From Sporosarcina sp. (GTDB taxonomy: Bacteria; Bacillota; Bacilli; Bacillales_A; Planococcaceae): a stretch of DNA of 64,000 nucleotides. Of this stretch, positions 45,087-54,241 are shown in pieces (the stretch's first letter is position 1; each line of letters opens with the position of its first letter). Location of the stretch: assembly GCF_029257255.1 (NCBI RefSeq), contig NZ_JARICI010000003.1, forward strand, positions 1 to 64,000, read 5' to 3'. Made by a program: the position numbers and the translations under genes. The notes under the pieces are model-generated. The model made no database searches. It saw nothing but the letters and a program-made list of their open reading frames with translations, and was not told the origin of the DNA.

Positions 45087-45614
45087 ATGACAAAATGGAA
45101 TGTAGATGCAGCTCATACAAACGTAGGTTTTTCAGTTAGACATATGATGGTTTCAAATGTGAGAGGTAATTTCACCGGGATTGAAGGTTCTGTTGAAGGG
45201 GATCTAGAAAATTTAACGGAAGCAAAAATTAATTTTAATATTGATGTGAACACGCTGAATACAAATAATGAAGATCGAGATAACCATCTTCGTTCGGATG
45301 ATTTTTTCGCTGTTGAATCGTATCCGAATATTACATTTGTTTCTACTAAAATTGTTAAAACAGGTGAGGACGATTATGATGTATTAGGAGATCTTACTGT
45401 CAAAAACGTGACGAAGAAGATTACATTTAAAGTAACCCGTACTGGAGCTGGAAAAAATCCATGGGGCGTAGAGGTAGTGGGTTTTGAAGCAGAAACGAAA
45501 ATTTCTAGAAAAGAATTTGGTTTAACTTGGAACCAGGTGTTAGAAACAGGTGGCGTATTAGTAGGAGACGATATTAAAATCACGGTAGAACTTCAGGTTA
45601 ATCCAGCACAATAA
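45087..45614 (+). CDS. YceI-family lipid-binding protein
   Basis: 175-aa YceI-like lipocalin-fold protein without signal peptide. The N-terminus WNVDAAHTNVGFSVRHMMVS and the central RDNHLRSDDFFAVESYPNI are family hallmarks. YceI proteins bind isoprenoid or quinone-like molecules, which fits its place 15 bp behind the dioxygenase in a quinone-response operon. SD AAAGGAGAG. Confidence 0.9.
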   Translation: MTKWNVDAAHTNVGFSVRHMMVSNVRGNFTGIEGSVEGDLENLTEAKINFNIDVNTLNTNNEDRDNHLRSDDFFAVESYPNITFVSTKIVKTGEDDYDVLGDLTVKNVTKKITFKVTRTGAGKNPWGVEVVGFEAETKISRKEFGLTWNQVLETGGVLVGDDIKITVELQVNPAQ

Positions 45615-45623
45615 GTAAAAAAT

Positions 45624-45664
45624 TGGCGACATCTCTGTAACGCAGAAGATGATCGCCCTTTTTA
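45624..45664 (+). terminator. terminator after yceI
   Basis: GGCGACATCT / AGATGATCGCC type hairpin followed by TTTTT. Confidence 0.7.
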
Positions 45665-45731
45665 AAGATCTATAGTACTTACGTAAACCATTAACGGAGA
45701 TTAAGAATCCCAAAAAAGAGGTATGATAAAC

Positions 45732-46181
45732 ATGGAAAATAAAAGACAAGAGGAAGCGACATTGTCTCTGAAATTATTTGTTGTTCTTACTCGTGCTTTA
45801 GAGTCAATAAAAAGACGTGCTGAGGAAGATATAAAAAAGACGGGATTAAATCCAACTGAATTTGCTGTTCTCGAACTAATTTACAACAAAGGGGACCAAC
45901 CGATACAAAAAATCGGCGTAAAGGTTTTGATAGCAAGTAGCAGCATCACTTATGTGGTGGATAAGTTAGAGAAGAAAAACTTGTTAAAGAGAAAACCTTG
46001 TCCGGATGATCGGCGTGTTACCTATGTGTCAATCACGGAAGCCGGAACTGATTTAATGAATGAAGTGTTTCCGAAACATAAACAAGCCATTAATGAAATA
46101 TGTGCAGGATTGGATAGTAATGAGAAAACAGTAATGATTGAACAGCTGAAAAAGTTAGGGTATTATGCCCAAGAGTTATAA
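45732..46181 (+). CDS. mhqR: MarR-family regulator, MhqR-like
   Basis: 149-aa MarR repressor. The wHTH runs from LNPTEFAVLELIYNKG through SSSITYVVDKLEKKNLLKRK to the wing CPDDRRVTYVSIT. Start ATG 45732 is set by AGAGGT 10 bp upstream; ATG 45723 is too close. The cysteine in the wing (KPCPDDRR) could sense electrophiles, which is inference. It lies between the dioxygenase/yceI genes and an mhqD-like gene and so is the likely ligand of the two operators upstream. Confidence 0.82.
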   Translation: MENKRQEEATLSLKLFVVLTRALESIKRRAEEDIKKTGLNPTEFAVLELIYNKGDQPIQKIGVKVLIASSSITYVVDKLEKKNLLKRKPCPDDRRVTYVSITEAGTDLMNEVFPKHKQAINEICAGLDSNEKTVMIEQLKKLGYYAQEL

Positions 46182-46261
46182 CTTTCAGCAGTCAAATGGG
46201 TGTTAGAACCGTTCATCATATTGCGTGGAGAGCGAGTACAGCTACATAAGGAGGATATATG

Positions 46262-46870
46262 ATGAAGCATATATTTCAACAAGGAAAAGATAGCAGCAAA
46301 CCAACTTTACTAATTCTTCATGGAACTGGAGGGAATGAATTAGACCTTCTGCCTCTGGCTGGAAGAATTGACGAAGCGGCTTCAGTGTTAAGTGTTCGCG
46401 GGAATGTTTTGGAATCAGGCATGCCTCGTTTCTTTAAAAGGTTGGCAGAAGATGTTTTTGATGAAGAAGATCTTATTTTTCGGACGAAGGAATTAAATGA
46501 GTTCCTTGATGAAGCGGCCGAACAATATGGATTTGACCGAAATAATGTGATTGCTATTGGTTATTCAAATGGTGCCAATATAGCTGCCAGTTTATTATTC
46601 CACTATCAAAACGCGCTAAAAGGTGCGATTCTGCATCATCCGATGGTTCCGAGAAGAGGAATTGAGCTACCCGACTTGTCCGGAAAGTCTGTGTTTATTG
46701 CTGCCGGTACAAATGATCCAATCTGTGCCCCGGAAGAAACTGAAGAATTACAAAGGCTATTGGAAAATGCGAATGCAAAAGTTGAAGTTCATTGGGAAAA
46801 CAGAGGTCATCAACTAACAGCGGAAGAAGTTGAAGCCGCTGGTGAATGGTATTCCTTAGATATCAATTAA
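46262..46870 (+). CDS. mhqD: alpha/beta hydrolase, MhqD-like carboxylesterase
   Basis: 202-aa esterase. ILHGTGGNE forms the oxyanion segment, IGYSNGANIA holds the nucleophile serine (GxSxG), and GTNDPICAPE and NRGHQLT supply acid and histidine. It closely fits MhqD of the B. subtilis MhqR regulon in size and motifs. ATG 46262 lies 7 bp after AAGGAGG; ATG 46259 is the alternative. Follows the MarR gene by 80 bp. Confidence 0.85.
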   Translation: MKHIFQQGKDSSKPTLLILHGTGGNELDLLPLAGRIDEAASVLSVRGNVLESGMPRFFKRLAEDVFDEEDLIFRTKELNEFLDEAAEQYGFDRNNVIAIGYSNGANIAASLLFHYQNALKGAILHHPMVPRRGIELPDLSGKSVFIAAGTNDPICAPEETEELQRLLENANAKVEVHWENRGHQLTAEEVEAAGEWYSLDIN

Positions 46871-46900
46871 TGACGTAGTAAGTTATTTACTCTAAGACAA

Positions 46901-47116
46901 GTGATTTTAGTGGTTGCGATGTATCATGATCAGGGACATGGCCCTATTAAAGTATTAGGATTAGAATCTGGTGTCAATATAACAGTCGGCTTACCGATTA
47001 TCCGTACTAGCGTAGATCACGGTACAGCATTTGATATAGCGGGTAAAGGAATCGTAGATGAAAGAAGTATGCTGGAAGCTCTTCGGCAGGCAATCGAACT
47101 GGCGCCGAAAAAGTAA
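46901..47116 (+). pseudogene. pdxA C-terminal remnant
   Basis: 71-residue frame with [35 protein letters not shown] and [10 protein letters not shown], the C-terminal signature of 4-hydroxythreonine-4-phosphate dehydrogenase (PdxA). The family is about 330 aa, so some 260 N-terminal residues are missing. No SD. Non-functional. Confidence 0.85.
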
Positions 47117-47197
47117 TGAGAAAATATAAATAGGCCTCATATTGAGACCTGTTTGTATTACCGACAGAGGATTTTATTACACAAAAAAGAAAACAAG

Positions 47198-47250
47198 AAG
47201 ACTCGTAATGCACTCATGTAAAGATTAGTGAGTACACTAGGAGTCTTTTT
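47198..47250 (+). terminator. hairpin after pdxA remnant
   Basis: Long imperfect stem AAGACTC...ACTCA / GTGAGT...GAGTCTT with a T-run. Confidence 0.75.
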
Positions 47251-47750
47251 GTGATTCAAGCTTTACTAGCACTGGTACTATGTTGATAATTTTAAAGTGC
47301 CTTTGCGAGAAGTACGAAAATCATGTTTGCTTTAACTGTCACGAGTGTGTAAACCAATGCAAGTGTTCCTTACAAAGGCATCTTTATCAGAATCATGGCC
47401 TTAAGATTTCTTATTGTTATGAAAAATGATTCTAAAGTTACGATTATCCCTCTATTTATGAGATTTATATTATCAATTACTTACAAACACCAAGCGAATA
47501 GAATATGATTTGATAAACCTCTTATGGATAATACTGGTTTTTGACTAAAGGCATAGAGCCGATATACCCAATCATTTATAGATGAAAATTAAGTTCTTTT
47601 GACAATGAATTCTAAAGATGATTTCATTAAAGTGCCTCATTGGGAAAACTTTCGTTCTATTGGAAGTACCTGTATTGGAATGGTGGATCTAACAGTATCG
47701 TTTCAATCAGTTATTTTATAAATACTATAAATGAAATGGAGATGTTTTGG
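47251..47750 (+). other. T7SS upstream region
   Basis: About 500 bp without a convincing gene. A frame leads into esxA from 47640 but has no SD of its own. The region should hold the esxA promoter; I could not pick one with confidence. Confidence 0.4.
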
Positions 47751-48044
47751 ATGTCAGGAATTATTCGCGTAACACCCGCAGAACTTTCAGCGATGGCAAA
47801 CCGTTATAATCATGAATCAGGCGAAGTGGCGTCACAGATCGGCCGTCTTGACGGTATGATCGGTGAGTTGCAATCAATGTGGGAAGGTGCATCAAGTGCA
47901 GCATTTGCTGAACAATATGAACGTCTTAAACCGCATTTCAATGAAATGAGAGAATTGTTAAGCGAAGTAGGTATTCAGTTAAATCGTGCAGGTGAAGCGT
48001 TGCAGGATGCGGATCAGCAGGTTGCCAGTCAAATCCGTGGTTAA
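47751..48044 (+). CDS. esxA: EsxA/YukE, WXG100 substrate
   Basis: 97-aa WXG100 protein, the small helical hairpin secreted by type VII systems. The turn motif is SMWEGASS (W-E-G) at about residue 42. Start ATG 47751 gives the usual MSGIIRVTPAEL N-terminus; GGAG lies 11 bp upstream. First gene of the T7SS operon and followed by an attenuator-like hairpin, consistent with higher expression than the rest. Confidence 0.95.
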   Translation: MSGIIRVTPAELSAMANRYNHESGEVASQIGRLDGMIGELQSMWEGASSAAFAEQYERLKPHFNEMRELLSEVGIQLNRAGEALQDADQQVASQIRG

Positions 48045-48069
48045 TCCAATCAATACAAATGTATGTAGG

Positions 48070-48102
48070 GGCGTCTTTTTCACAAGAAGAAGGCGCTTCT
48101 TC
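48070..48102 (+). terminator. attenuator between esxA and yukD
   Basis: GGCGTCTTTTTC / GAAGAAGGCGC stem with 4-nt loop and a weak T-rich tail. Probably partial termination. Confidence 0.6.
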
Positions 48103-48119
48103 CCAATGGAGTGAATTTA

Positions 48120-48359
48120 ATGTACATAGAAGTTACAGTTGACCTAAAAAAATACGATGGGAAGGTATTTGAGCTAAGGCTTTCCAATTATCATACATTG
48201 AAAAAACTTATTGATATCGCTTGGCAAGCCCAGTCTATTTCGGAAAGACAGCGTGAAGGTCATTGGGTTCGAATAATGAATAAAAATAAATCATTTCCTG
48301 GACATCTGACATTAGAAGATTGTGGTATCACAACAGGAGACAGGCTTGAAATCGTCTAA
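48120..48359 (+). CDS. esaB: EsaB/YukD, ubiquitin-like T7SS protein
   Basis: 79-aa beta-grasp protein (MYIEVTVDLKKYDGKVFEL..., closing GITTGDRLEIV), exactly the length of B. subtilis YukD. It lacks the C-terminal GG of true ubiquitins. Start ATG 48120 is 8 bp after GGAG. Cytosolic accessory or regulatory part of the secretion system. Confidence 0.93.
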   Translation: MYIEVTVDLKKYDGKVFELRLSNYHTLKKLIDIAWQAQSISERQREGHWVRIMNKNKSFPGHLTLEDCGITTGDRLEIV

Positions 48360-48372
48360 AGGGGAAATCTAA

Positions 48373-49719
48373 ATGTCAAAAAAAGTAAGCGGTTATTTGG
48401 GAAAATTACTAGAAACAGAATTAACCAGAGAAGAGAATAAGGCTACATTCGTCTTTCAAAAAGAACGGATTGGTCTGAAAAACATCGCCATTTTAACATT
48501 TATAAAAGATATGGAACCAGAGATAAAAAAAGAAATTCTGATGACAGATGATCAATTGGTCGTCAATGCTACAATTCCAGAGTCCTATAAACCGTTTGAA
48601 TCCATCCAATTAGAAGATGAAAAAACGAAATGGATCTTTTCCCATCAGCTGGTAGAGAAAGTCAAAACACATCCGTATTCCCGTCTGACAGTCGTCGTCA
48701 GTCCAGAAAATATTGTATATGACAGCGGAATGAAACCATTTTTCATCCATTACGGTGTATTGGATAGTTTACCGCCTATTGAACAGGATTCGGATAGGGT
48801 ATGGCTTGAAACGAGAGCAGCTGTTGCGGTGGCGATTGATGGTTCTAAAACGTTTGATGAGTATCTGAAATACTCGGATGCGTTGAATTTGAACGAAACA
48901 GAAGCAACCATCATGTCCATGTTAGATGAAGAGATGCTGAAGTTGTATATAAAAGAACAGATTGAGCTGCTTGAGAAAAAAGAGAAGAATTTTATAAAAC
49001 TACCGAGTAAGAAATGGAAGACTTGGAGATATACCTCATTAGGACTTGGCCTCATGTTGATTCCAGCCATTATATTTACAATTTATTATTTTGTTTATGA
49101 GAAACCAAAAAATGAAGTCTATTTGTTAAGTCATCAGCAGTTTTTATCTCAAAAGTACAGCGAGGTCGTTACCGTTCTAGAACCGCAAAGTGTCAAGAGT
49201 ATGCCGTATGTAATTCTTTTTGAAGCTGCCCACTCCTATATCGTAAATGAAAAATTGGATGAAGAGCAGAAAAAGAATGTCTTGGCAAATATTACACTTC
49301 AAACGGATGAGGATTATTTGAAGTATTGGATCTACATTGGACGGGGAGAGGCTGAAGAGGCAATTGATATAGCCCGGTCTATGGAAGATGGTGAACTCAT
49401 CACTTATGGTTTATTAAAAAGACGGGAAGAAATACAAGCTGAAGAAGATTTGACAGGCGAAGAAAAACAACAACTCCTAAGAGAAATCGATGATGAAGTA
49501 GAGGAATATGAAAAGCTGATGGAACAAGAAGAGAAATTAGAAAATGAAACGAAAACTAAGACTGAACGTCAGGCCGATGAAAAGCAATCGTCGACGCCGC
49601 AAGAAACTCAGAAAAACGAGGTAACTCAACCAGGGCCCCAGCCGGATCAAACAAAATCAGATCAACGCCAATCCAAACAAAAAAAGGTGGAGCCAGAGGG
49701 AGAACAGCCGGAATCTTGA
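48373..49719 (+). CDS. essB: EssB/YukC, T7SS membrane pseudokinase
   Basis: 448-aa membrane component. The N-terminal cytosolic pseudokinase domain (about 1-210) is followed by one transmembrane helix (LGLGLMLIPAIIFTIYYFVY, about 218-240), then an outside helical domain and a low-complexity acidic/Gln-rich tail. It bridges EssC and other membrane parts of the T7SS. GGGGAAAT SD 13 bp after yukD. Confidence 0.92.
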   Translation: MSKKVSGYLGKLLETELTREENKATFVFQKERIGLKNIAILTFIKDMEPEIKKEILMTDDQLVVNATIPESYKPFESIQLEDEKTKWIFSHQLVEKVKTHPYSRLTVVVSPENIVYDSGMKPFFIHYGVLDSLPPIEQDSDRVWLETRAAVAVAIDGSKTFDEYLKYSDALNLNETEATIMSMLDEEMLKLYIKEQIELLEKKEKNFIKLPSKKWKTWRYTSLGLGLMLIPAIIFTIYYFVYEKPKNEVYLLSHQQFLSQKYSEVVTVLEPQSVKSMPYVILFEAAHSYIVNEKLDEEQKKNVLANITLQTDEDYLKYWIYIGRGEAEEAIDIARSMEDGELITYGLLKRREEIQAEEDLTGEEKQQLLREIDDEVEEYEKLMEQEEKLENETKTKTERQADEKQSSTPQETQKNEVTQPGPQPDQTKSDQRQSKQKKVEPEGEQPES

Positions 49720-49765
49720 GTGGCAATAAAAAGTGAAGAATTATAAAAAGCAGGTGAACGCTGTG

Positions 49766-52700
49766 ATGGAACTTTGGCTCTATTGTGATCGGCATTATCA
49801 ACGTGTCGAGATAAATGAATATGAATTTAAAAGTTTAAGTATTAGTAATTCGATTGAGGATAATGTAACGATTCAGACGTTCCCCTTTCCAAATGGTCCC
49901 ATGGTGCTTGTGGAAGGAAAGGATGGCTTTGCTGTTCTTGAGGATGGGAAGAGACTGGGTTTTTTAACGAAGGATGAAGTCGTATCCATACCAAGAAAAG
50001 GGCGGGTTTTAGATCTTTATATTACCTCGGCACTTCGTCGTAAAAAGACCTGCTACATAGGTTACGAAAGGGATATCTCGTTCGGTATTAAAGATGATAC
50101 CGCAACAATCAATCGTTTTGGAGATGATATTCCTCCTATCAGAAACAGTCATTTTTCATTACTTAAAACGTCTGAGGGATGGAGAATAGAGCAGGGGAAG
50201 GAATGCAGCCTGTATGTGAATGGTGAGCTAAAGGAGGGCAATCCAATTGTACACCTTGGCGATGTCATTCAATGGGCACTCATGGAAATGCATTTAGTAG
50301 ATGAAGATGTTCTTGAGGTTCATTCTGTTACGGAGTTCAGCACAACGTTACCTGAATTCGAAATTCCGAGATCTGAAATGGCAAAAATGTACCCGGCATA
50401 CAAAAGGACGCCAAGGATGATTTATGACTTGCCCACGGATAAGGTTTCCCTTACTTTCCCGTTACAGGAGAGCGAAGATACGGGGAGAGGGCTATGGCTT
50501 ATCATTACCCCGCCCCTTGTCATGCTCATTGTGTTAGGGCTCGTGGCAGTATTTATCCCACGGGGTGTTTTTATCATCGTTTCTTTATCGATGTTTATGA
50601 TGACTTTGGTCACATCAACAGTCCAATATTTCAAGGATAAAAAAAGAAGAAAATTGAATGCAGAAAAAAGAAAACGTGTCTATACAGCGTATCTTAAAAA
50701 TATGCGTGAAGAATTGTATGGACTTTCCAAAAAACAGAAGGATGTACTTGATTTCCATTATCCTTCCTTTAAACAGATGAAGTATATGACAAGTCAATTA
50801 TCGGGCAGAATTTGGGAGAAAACATTGGATAGCCATGATTCACTTGAGTTTAGACTGGGTACTGGTGATGTCCCATCCAGTTATACAATCTCGCTGTCTT
50901 CGGGTGATTTGGCAAATAGAGAGATTGATGATTTGCTGGAACAGTCACAACGTATCGAATCAGTTTTTAAAGAAATTACCAATACACCGATTGGTGCCGG
51001 GTTATCCAAAGGGATCCTGGGGTTGATTGGAAAGGAATCCATAGTTCGTAGAGAACTTAATCAAATTGTTGGTCAACTCGCGTTTTTCCACAGTTATCAT
51101 GATATTCGTTTCATCTATGTTTTTAAAAATAGTGATTATCCGAAAGTGAGTTGGATGAAGTGGCTGCCGCATTTCACATTGCCGCATATGCATGCGAAAG
51201 GGTTCATTCATAACGAACAAACACGTGATCAGCTTCTATCTTCGATTTACGAAATTATCCGCGAGCGGGATGTGGATGAAGACAAAGGGAAAGTAATTTT
51301 CTCTCCCCATCTGATATTTATCGTCTCTGATTATCATTTAATAGCTGAACATATTATCTTGGAGTACCTGGAAGGGAAAAACCATGAAGAACTCGGGATA
51401 TCAGTAATTTTCACTTCGACTGCACAGGAGCGGATGGTCGAGAACGTACATACGCTTGTTCGTTATGTCAATGAACGTGAAGGGGAGATTATCATTGATG
51501 CAAAGAAAGCGGTCCATACCCCGTTCATGTTGGATGATAATGACGAAGGAACAAATGAGCGGTTTGCAAGAATGTTAAAGACGTTGAACCATCAAGTCGG
51601 GATGACGAATTCCATTCCGAACTCTGTCGGTTTTCTTGAAATGTATGGTGTGAAAGAGGTAGAGGAATTACCTGTTGAGCAGTACTGGTTGACGAACGAA
51701 TCATCAAAATCATTAGCTGTACCCGTAGGTTTTAAAGGGAAAACGGACTTGGTCCACTTGAACCTGCATGAAAAGGCGCATGGACCACACGGGCTCCTTG
51801 CGGGAACAACGGGTTCTGGGAAAAGTGAATTTCTACAGACATTCATTTTGTCACTTGCGGTGAATTTCCATCCTTATGAAGTCGCCTTCCTGCTAATCGA
51901 TTACAAAGGCGGGGGAATGGCCCAACCGTTTAAAAATATTCCGCACCTTTTAGGAACCATTACGAATATTGAAGGAAGCAAAAACTTCAGTATGCGTGCA
52001 CTGGCATCGATCAATAGTGAACTGAAGCGTAGACAGCGCCTTTTTGATAAGTACGAGGTGACCCATATTGATCAGTACACGACATTATACAAAGAAGAGA
52101 TAGCAGCGGAACCTTTACCGCATCTATTCCTAATATCAGATGAGTTTGCCGAGTTGAAAAGTGAAGAGCCTGAATTCATCCGAGAACTTGTCAGTACAGC
52201 ACGGATTGGACGTAGCCTCGGTGTACACCTCATTTTGGCTACCCAAAAGCCAGGGGGGATCATCGATGAGCAAATCTGGAGTAACGCCAGGTTCCGTGTC
52301 GCGTTGAAAGTGCAGGATACATCGGATAGTAAAGAAATATTGAAAAATAATGATGCAGCCTCCATTACCGTGACGGGCAGAGGATATCTACAAGTCGGAA
52401 ATAATGAAGTTTATGAATTATTCCAATCTGCTTGGAGTGGGGCACCTTATTTGGAAGAAACATTTGAAGGGGAAGAGGAAGTCGCAATCGTGACAGATCT
52501 GGGGTTGTATCCACTATCGGGTATTGAAACCAGCCCTAATAAGAAGAAATCCAAAATGACGGAGATAGAGGCGGTTGCAAATCTGATCGTTCAGACACAG
52601 CAAAGGCTCGAAGTTGTGAAATTACCCAGCCCTTGGTTGCCGCCGCTACCGATGAGAATTGTGCGCGATGATCATCAGAATGCTTCTCCATTACAAGTTC

Positions 52701-54241
52701 CGATCGGATTAATTGATGAACCGGAAAAACAGAGCCAGACTCAGATATCCTATCATTTAATGGAAGATGGAAATATCGGCGTGTTCGGTTCTCCAGGGTA
52801 TGGAAAATCGAATACACTTCTTAATTTGATGTTGCGTATTAGTGACATCAAAAGTCCTGAAGAAACAAATTTTTATATTCTTGATTATGGTAATGGTTCC
52901 ATGTTGCCGCTGCGTCAGCTTCCACATACTGCCGACTACCTTACGTTAGGCGAAGATTTAAAGCGCCAGAAACTGCTTAAGCTCATAGCCAATGAAATTT
53001 CCCGGCGGAAACGTGCGTTTCAACAAGCCGAAGTGAGTAATATCAGAATGTACAATAATGTAGATTCTAACCCGTTTCCACTATGGTATATCGTCATTGA
53101 TAACTACGATATTGTCAGAGAAGAGATGGAAGAAACTGAAATGTTGATGAATCAATTTGGTCGCGATGGACAGGCGCTTGGCATTTATCTGTTTGTAAGC
53201 GCAACACGTGCACAGTCCGTTCGACAATCACTAATGAACAATCTTAAAACAAAGATTGTTCACTATTTAATGGATTCTTCTGAAGCCTTTACTGTCGCAG
53301 GTCGTTTCCCGTTTGATTTGGAGCCATTCCCTGGACGGGTGGTCATTAAAAAGGAAGAAGCGTTTTTCGCTCAACTGTTCTTGCCGGCAGAAGGGGAGTC
53401 GGATTGGGAGGTTCTTGAATCAGTGAAGGAAAAGGTTCGATCAATCAAAGAGAAGTATAAAGAATATAAATCAGCGACAGCCATCCCGATGCTTCCTCTT
53501 GAATTGACAACGGACAATTTTGAAGCGTATATCGATAGCACCCAACAAAATGGACAGATTCCTATTGGGCTGGACGAAGAAATTGTCGAGCCTGTCACGG
53601 TCGATTTCATTAAAAATAATCACTGTTTACTGATAGGTCAGCAGCGTGGTAAAACGAATCTATTAAAAGTTATGCTGCACGCATTAGCAGAACAGGAAAA
53701 AGGTTTTATTGGCATTTTTGACTCCTTCGATCGTGCCTTGTCAACTTTCAGACAAGATGATGCCGTTGACTATTTGGAAACAAAGGAGCAACTGGCTGAA
53801 TGGCTGAATGCAGTAGAACTATACTTTGAACAAGCGGAAGTGGCATATGTGGAACATCTCCAACAGGGGACTGGACCTGTCAAAATCATACCTTCTTATT
53901 TCATCATTGATGGTTATACAAGATTTTTACAGACGGTGGATAGTAGTATACAAGATCGGTTGTCTAAACTGATGAAAAAATACACTCATTTAGGATTGAA
54001 CGTGATTGTATCCGTTAGTAACGCAGAAATTACAAAAGGGTATGATTCATTTACCAATGAGCTGAAATTAATTAGACAAGCTTTTCTCTTCATGAAGAAG
54101 TCCGAACAAACTCTGTTTACAGTTGCATATGAACGAAAAGAACCGGAATTACCGATGGGCTATGCTCATTACATTTTGAATGGGCATGACAAAAAAATAT
54201 TAACACCTTTATGTAAGTTGGAGAGGAAGATTGTGCAATGA
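49766..54241 (+). CDS. essC: EssC/YukBA, T7SS ATPase
   Basis: Motor of the secretion system, about 1,491 aa from ATG 49766 (an in-frame GTG at 49733 adds 11 residues). Two FHA-like domains at the N-terminus are followed by a transmembrane pair (about 240-285) and three FtsK/SpoIIIE ATPase domains. D1 has TTGSGKSEF (about 690), LIDYKGGG and ISDEFAEL. D2 has GSPGYGKSN (about 1010). D3 has the degenerate GQQRGKTN (about 1290). D1 looks fully active. Its 3' end overlaps esaA by 4 bp. Confidence 0.95.
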   Translation: MELWLYCDRHYQRVEINEYEFKSLSISNSIEDNVTIQTFPFPNGPMVLVEGKDGFAVLEDGKRLGFLTKDEVVSIPRKGRVLDLYITSALRRKKTCYIGYERDISFGIKDDTATINRFGDDIPPIRNSHFSLLKTSEGWRIEQGKECSLYVNGELKEGNPIVHLGDVIQWALMEMHLVDEDVLEVHSVTEFSTTLPEFEIPRSEMAKMYPAYKRTPRMIYDLPTDKVSLTFPLQESEDTGRGLWLIITPPLVMLIVLGLVAVFIPRGVFIIVSLSMFMMTLVTSTVQYFKDKKRRKLNAEKRKRVYTAYLKNMREELYGLSKKQKDVLDFHYPSFKQMKYMTSQLSGRIWEKTLDSHDSLEFRLGTGDVPSSYTISLSSGDLANREIDDLLEQSQRIESVFKEITNTPIGAGLSKGILGLIGKESIVRRELNQIVGQLAFFHSYHDIRFIYVFKNSDYPKVSWMKWLPHFTLPHMHAKGFIHNEQTRDQLLSSIYEIIRERDVDEDKGKVIFSPHLIFIVSDYHLIAEHIILEYLEGKNHEELGISVIFTSTAQERMVENVHTLVRYVNEREGEIIIDAKKAVHTPFMLDDNDEGTNERFARMLKTLNHQVGMTNSIPNSVGFLEMYGVKEVEELPVEQYWLTNESSKSLAVPVGFKGKTDLVHLNLHEKAHGPHGLLAGTTGSGKSEFLQTFILSLAVNFHPYEVAFLLIDYKGGGMAQPFKNIPHLLGTITNIEGSKNFSMRALASINSELKRRQRLFDKYEVTHIDQYTTLYKEEIAAEPLPHLFLISDEFAELKSEEPEFIRELVSTARIGRSLGVHLILATQKPGGIIDEQIWSNARFRVALKVQDTSDSKEILKNNDAASITVTGRGYLQVGNNEVYELFQSAWSGAPYLEETFEGEEEVAIVTDLGLYPLSGIETSPNKKKSKMTEIEAVANLIVQTQQRLEVVKLPSPWLPPLPMRIVRDDHQNASPLQVPIGLIDEPEKQSQTQISYHLMEDGNIGVFGSPGYGKSNTLLNLMLRISDIKSPEETNFYILDYGNGSMLPLRQLPHTADYLTLGEDLKRQKLLKLIANEISRRKRAFQQAEVSNIRMYNNVDSNPFPLWYIVIDNYDIVREEMEETEMLMNQFGRDGQALGIYLFVSATRAQSVRQSLMNNLKTKIVHYLMDSSEAFTVAGRFPFDLEPFPGRVVIKKEEAFFAQLFLPAEGESDWEVLESVKEKVRSIKEKYKEYKSATAIPMLPLELTTDNFEAYIDSTQQNGQIPIGLDEEIVEPVTVDFIKNNHCLLIGQQRGKTNLLKVMLHALAEQEKGFIGIFDSFDRALSTFRQDDAVDYLETKEQLAEWLNAVELYFEQAEVAYVEHLQQGTGPVKIIPSYFIIDGYTRFLQTVDSSIQDRLSKLMKKYTHLGLNVIVSVSNAEITKGYDSFTNELKLIRQAFLFMKKSEQTLFTVAYERKEPELPMGYAHYILNGHDKKILTPLCKLERKIVQ

